Positions 5,302-7,106 of a stretch of 7,106 bases of DNA are shown piece by piece (within the stretch, counting starts at the first letter, position 1; each line of letters starts with the position of its first letter). The position numbers and the translations under genes are program-made. The stretch is from an uncultured Clostridia bacterium (GTDB taxonomy: Bacteria > Bacillota > Clostridia > UMGS1883), in NCBI GenBank assembly GCA_947624455.1, contig CANQKL010000081.1, positions 1 through 7,106 on the forward strand, given 5' to 3'. The notes under the pieces were generated by a model that made no database searches, was not told the origin of the DNA, and saw nothing but the letters and a program-made list of their open reading frames with translations.

Positions 5302-6199
5302 CGCCGCGCACCTCCTTATTGGACTTGCGCTCACGCAGTTTCTTCTGCCAGTAGGGGATGCCCAGGAACACGGCGACTACCAGCGCGGAAAGCATCTTCA
5401 GATCGTTGGCGTTAAGGCCCATCTGAAGCACAAGAGTGATAACGATATAATAGATTATCCCGCCGAATACCGCAGCCAAAAGCTTGAGGGCGAAGTTCTT
5501 GAACACCTTGCCCAGCAGCACCTCGCCAATGATAACGGCGGCAAGGCCGATAACTATCGCGCCACGGCCCATGTTTATGTCGGCAAAGCCCTGATACTGG
5601 GCCAAAAGCGCGCCCGACAGGGCCACAAGGCCGTTGGACAGCACTAAGCCGATCATCTTATTGTTATCCGTGTTTATGCCGTTGGCCCGGGCCATGTTCT
5701 GGTTGCAGCCAGTCGCCCGCAGAGAGTGGCCAAGCTCGGTGCCGAAAAACCAGTACATAATGGCTATTATCGCCGCGGCAAACAGGGCGCTCACCAGTAT
5801 AGCTCGGCTCAGATTGCGCAGCGACAGCATAAGCGCGTACTTATCCACCGAAAGCGGCACGTTGGAACGCTGTCCAGTGATGCGCAAATTTACGGAATAC
5901 AGTATAAGCTGGGTCAAAATACCCGCCAAAATAGCGGGAATACCAAACTTTGTGTGAAATATGCCGGTGACAAGCCCCGCCGCGCAGCCCGCCAAAAAGG
6001 CAATGAGCATCGCGAGGCCAACGTTCATCCCTCCGGCCACCAGCACTACCAGCGTTACGCCGCCGGTACCCATTGTGCCGTCCACCGTCAAGTCGGCGAT
6101 ATCCAGTATGCGAAAGGTAATGTAAACGCCCATTGCCATTATGCCCCAGATGATTCCCTGGGCTATGGGGCCGGGCAACGAGCTAAGAAATGTCTGCAT
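5294..6199 (-). CDS. ABC transporter permease (TrpY/COG4120-like, LivH-type fold)
   Basis: This 301-residue integral membrane subunit forms the import channel. About eight hydrophobic segments are visible, near residues 13-33, 46-80 (probably two), 86-104, 132-151, 183-202, 213-229, 236-258 and 265-282. Features of the BPD_transp_2 family are clear: RILDIADLTVDGT (30-42), HTKFGIPAILAGILT (82-96), and the loop RATGCNQNMARANGI (161-175), which should contact the ATPase, followed by GLAAVIIGE (218-226). The C-terminal tail is short and basic (KKLRERKSNK), as expected for a cytoplasmic end. The ribosome binding site is weaker (GGGGAG, 6 bases before the ATG) than those of the other genes. It probably works as a homodimer with two copies of the ATPase. 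The substrate cannot be read from this protein. Confidence 0.93.
   Translation of the reverse strand: MQTFLSSLPGPIAQGIIWGIMAMGVYITFRILDIADLTVDGTMGTGGVTLVVLVAGGMNVGLAMLIAFLAGCAAGLVTGIFHTKFGIPAILAGILTQLILYSVNLRITGQRSNVPLSVDKYALMLSLRNLSRAILVSALFAAAIIAIMYWFFGTELGHSLRATGCNQNMARANGINTDNNKMIGLVLSNGLVALSGALLAQYQGFADINMGRGAIVIGLAAVIIGEVLLGKVFKNFALKLLAAVFGGIIYYIVITLVLQMGLNANDLKMLSALVVAVFLGIPYWQKKLRERKSNKEVRGDA
5310..5317 (-). promoter_or_regulatory. Shine-Dalgarno site that fixes the ATPase start
   Basis: The minus strand reads AAGGAGGT, 8 bases before the ATG at 5301 and inside the end of the permease gene. It supports the shorter 265-residue protein over the longer frame from 5334, which lacks a site at the right distance. 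Confidence 0.85.
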
Positions 6200-6225
6200 A
6201 ATTATCTCCCCTTATTACGGCAATC

Positions 6226-6254
6226 GGGGCCACGAGGTCCACCCTCGCAGCCCC
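6226..6254 (-). promoter_or_regulatory. Intercistronic hairpin between binding-protein and permease genes
   Basis: In the transcript GGGGC-UG-CGAGG pairs with CCUCG-UG-GCCCC around a 5-base loop (GUGGA). The central UG/UG pairs are G-U wobbles in minus-strand RNA but C-A mismatches on the plus strand, so the structure makes sense only in the operon message. There is no T run behind it, so it is not a simple terminator. In many importers a hairpin at this position protects the upstream message, giving more binding protein than permease; that role is inferred here. Confidence 0.6.
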
Positions 6255-6282
6255 ATTTGCTTTTTATAAAATTATCGGGAAT

Positions 6283-7106
6283 TTATTCCTCGATGGCCTC
6301 GTAGCCCTCGGGAGGAGTGATGCCAAACTGAGCCATACGAGAGGGAACATACTTCTTGGTAAGGCTGTCGGCGTAACCGATCTCCATGGTGGCGGGATCC
6401 GCGCCGTTTACAAGTATGTCATAGGCCATGTCGCCAGCAACGTGACCGATGTCATAGTAGGAAATGGACAGCGTTGCGATGCCGCAGCCCTTGCAAATGC
6501 CTTCCTCACCGGCGATAACGGGAATGTTGGCGGGAACGGTGATGTTATTTACAATCTCGGCGTTGGAAGCAACGGTGTTGTCGGTGGGAATGTAAAGGGC
6601 GTCGCTTCCGGCGCAGGCGGTGGTGGTAACGGCGGCAACATCGTTGGAGTCGGAAAAGGCGTACTTAACGGGGGTGTAGCCCAGTTTTGTCAGCTCGTCG
6701 AACACGATATCCACCTGATACTGAGAGTTAGCCTCGCCAGAGCAGTAAAGCAGACCTATGGTCTTAACGTCGGGCAGAAGCTCCTTGAACATGGCGGCCT
6801 GCTCGGCAAGGGGAGCCAAGTCGGCGGTGCCGGTAACGTTCTTGCCGGTAACGCGGTTGGCCCAGTCGTCCTCCTCAAGAGCTACCTCATAGCTGGTGAT
6901 GGAGGTGCCGACGATGGGAATGTCGGCGGTGGCGCTGACAGCCGCCTGGAGGGCGGGAGTGGCGTTAGCAAAAATCAGGTCAACATTGGACGAAACAAAC
7001 TGGTTTACGATGGTGGTGCAGGTGTTGGGATCACCGGCGGCGTTCTGGAAGTTGTAGTTTACGCCGTCCGCGCCCAGCTTTTCGGTAAGAGCGTCCCGGA
7101 ATCCGT
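6283..7106 (-). CDS. ABC transporter substrate-binding protein (TrpX/PF04392-like), N-terminus outside the window
   Basis: The C-terminal 273 residues are visible. The frame stays open to the right edge, so the signal peptide and roughly the first 50-60 residues of a protein of usual length about 320-330 are missing. A start at the TTG at 6819 would be false, since the frame and the family similarity continue upstream. ABC_sub_bind family signs are VDLIFANATPALQAA (41-55 of the visible part), IPIVGTS (62-68), NVTGT (89-93), LLPDVKTIGLLY, DALYIPTDNTV, and near the end the YYDIGHVAGDMAYDIL region. It captures the ligand outside the membrane, probably as a lipoprotein, and delivers it to the permease encoded 83 bases downstream. 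Studied relatives include streptococcal TrpX (tryptophan/aromatic amino acids), but this protein's ligand is not determined by the sequence seen. Confidence 0.92.
   Translation of the reverse strand, partial: GFRDALTEKLGADGVNYNFQNAAGDPNTCTTIVNQFVSSNVDLIFANATPALQAAVSATADIPIVGTSITSYEVALEEDDWANRVTGKNVTGTADLAPLAEQAAMFKELLPDVKTIGLLYCSGEANSQYQVDIVFDELTKLGYTPVKYAFSDSNDVAAVTTTACAGSDALYIPTDNTVASNAEIVNNITVPANIPVIAGEEGICKGCGIATLSISYYDIGHVAGDMAYDILVNGADPATMEIGYADSLTKKYVPSRMAQFGITPPEGYEAIEE

Noticed and set aside
5302..5334. An 11-residue N-terminal extension of the ATPase
   Set aside because: The perfect AAGGAGGT 8 bases before the internal ATG at 5301 and the usual protein start of the family favour the shorter form.
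4657..5415. A 252-codon plus-strand frame over the ATPase gene
   Set aside because: It is antisense to an ATPase with every nucleotide-binding motif intact, so it is a shadow frame.

Overview
The window looks like chromosomal DNA from a gut-type Clostridia, probably Oscillospirales/Ruminococcaceae-like. This is inferred from strong AAGGAGG ribosome binding sites, a Gram-positive Sec signal peptide of the Lys-Val-Leu-Ala-Leu type, moderate-to-high GC genes separated by AT-rich control DNA, and hairpin-rich intergenic repeats typical of that group. Every convincing gene is on the minus strand, so transcription runs from the right end of the window to the left.

Right part (4504-7106): an ABC importer operon of the TrpX/TrpY/TrpZ type (uncharacterized import family COG2984/COG4120/COG1101). 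In transcription order it encodes a substrate-binding protein (cut by the window edge), a LivH-like membrane permease and an ATPase. The permease and ATPase genes overlap by 8 bases. A GC-rich hairpin lies between the binding-protein and permease genes. The promoter, and any regulatory leader that could reveal the substrate, lie outside the window.

Middle (3727-4503): 777 bases without a gene. The right two thirds is packed with inverted repeats: a run of compact hairpins at 4150-4258, then a composite repeat at 4268-4486 that carries two large nested hairpins. The left third holds a near-consensus sigma-A promoter (TTGACA, 17 bases, TAAAAT) and a GC-rich leader of about 130 bases that may fold.

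Left part (311-3726): a two-gene unit driven by that promoter. The first gene encodes a 1073-residue secreted multidomain protein with a MucBP-like module, a CBM4/9-like jelly roll and a CBM96/DNRLRE-like module, so it is probably a carbohydrate- or surface-binding protein. It has no catalytic domain or wall anchor that I can recognise. After 14 bases comes a 59-codon gene whose Shine-Dalgarno sequence overlaps the stop codon of the large gene. A strong intrinsic terminator (244-274) closes the unit. A 22-base tandem duplication covers the stop codon of the small gene.

Far left (1-240): extragenic palindromic repeats of the same family as the composite repeat to the right of the locus, in the same orientation. 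The secreted-protein/small-protein unit is therefore bracketed by direct copies of one repeat element about 4.2 kb apart. That bracketing, and the pairing of a large secreted protein with a small unknown protein, are the most interesting aspects of the window. No CRISPR array, tRNA, rRNA, transposase or phage gene was seen.
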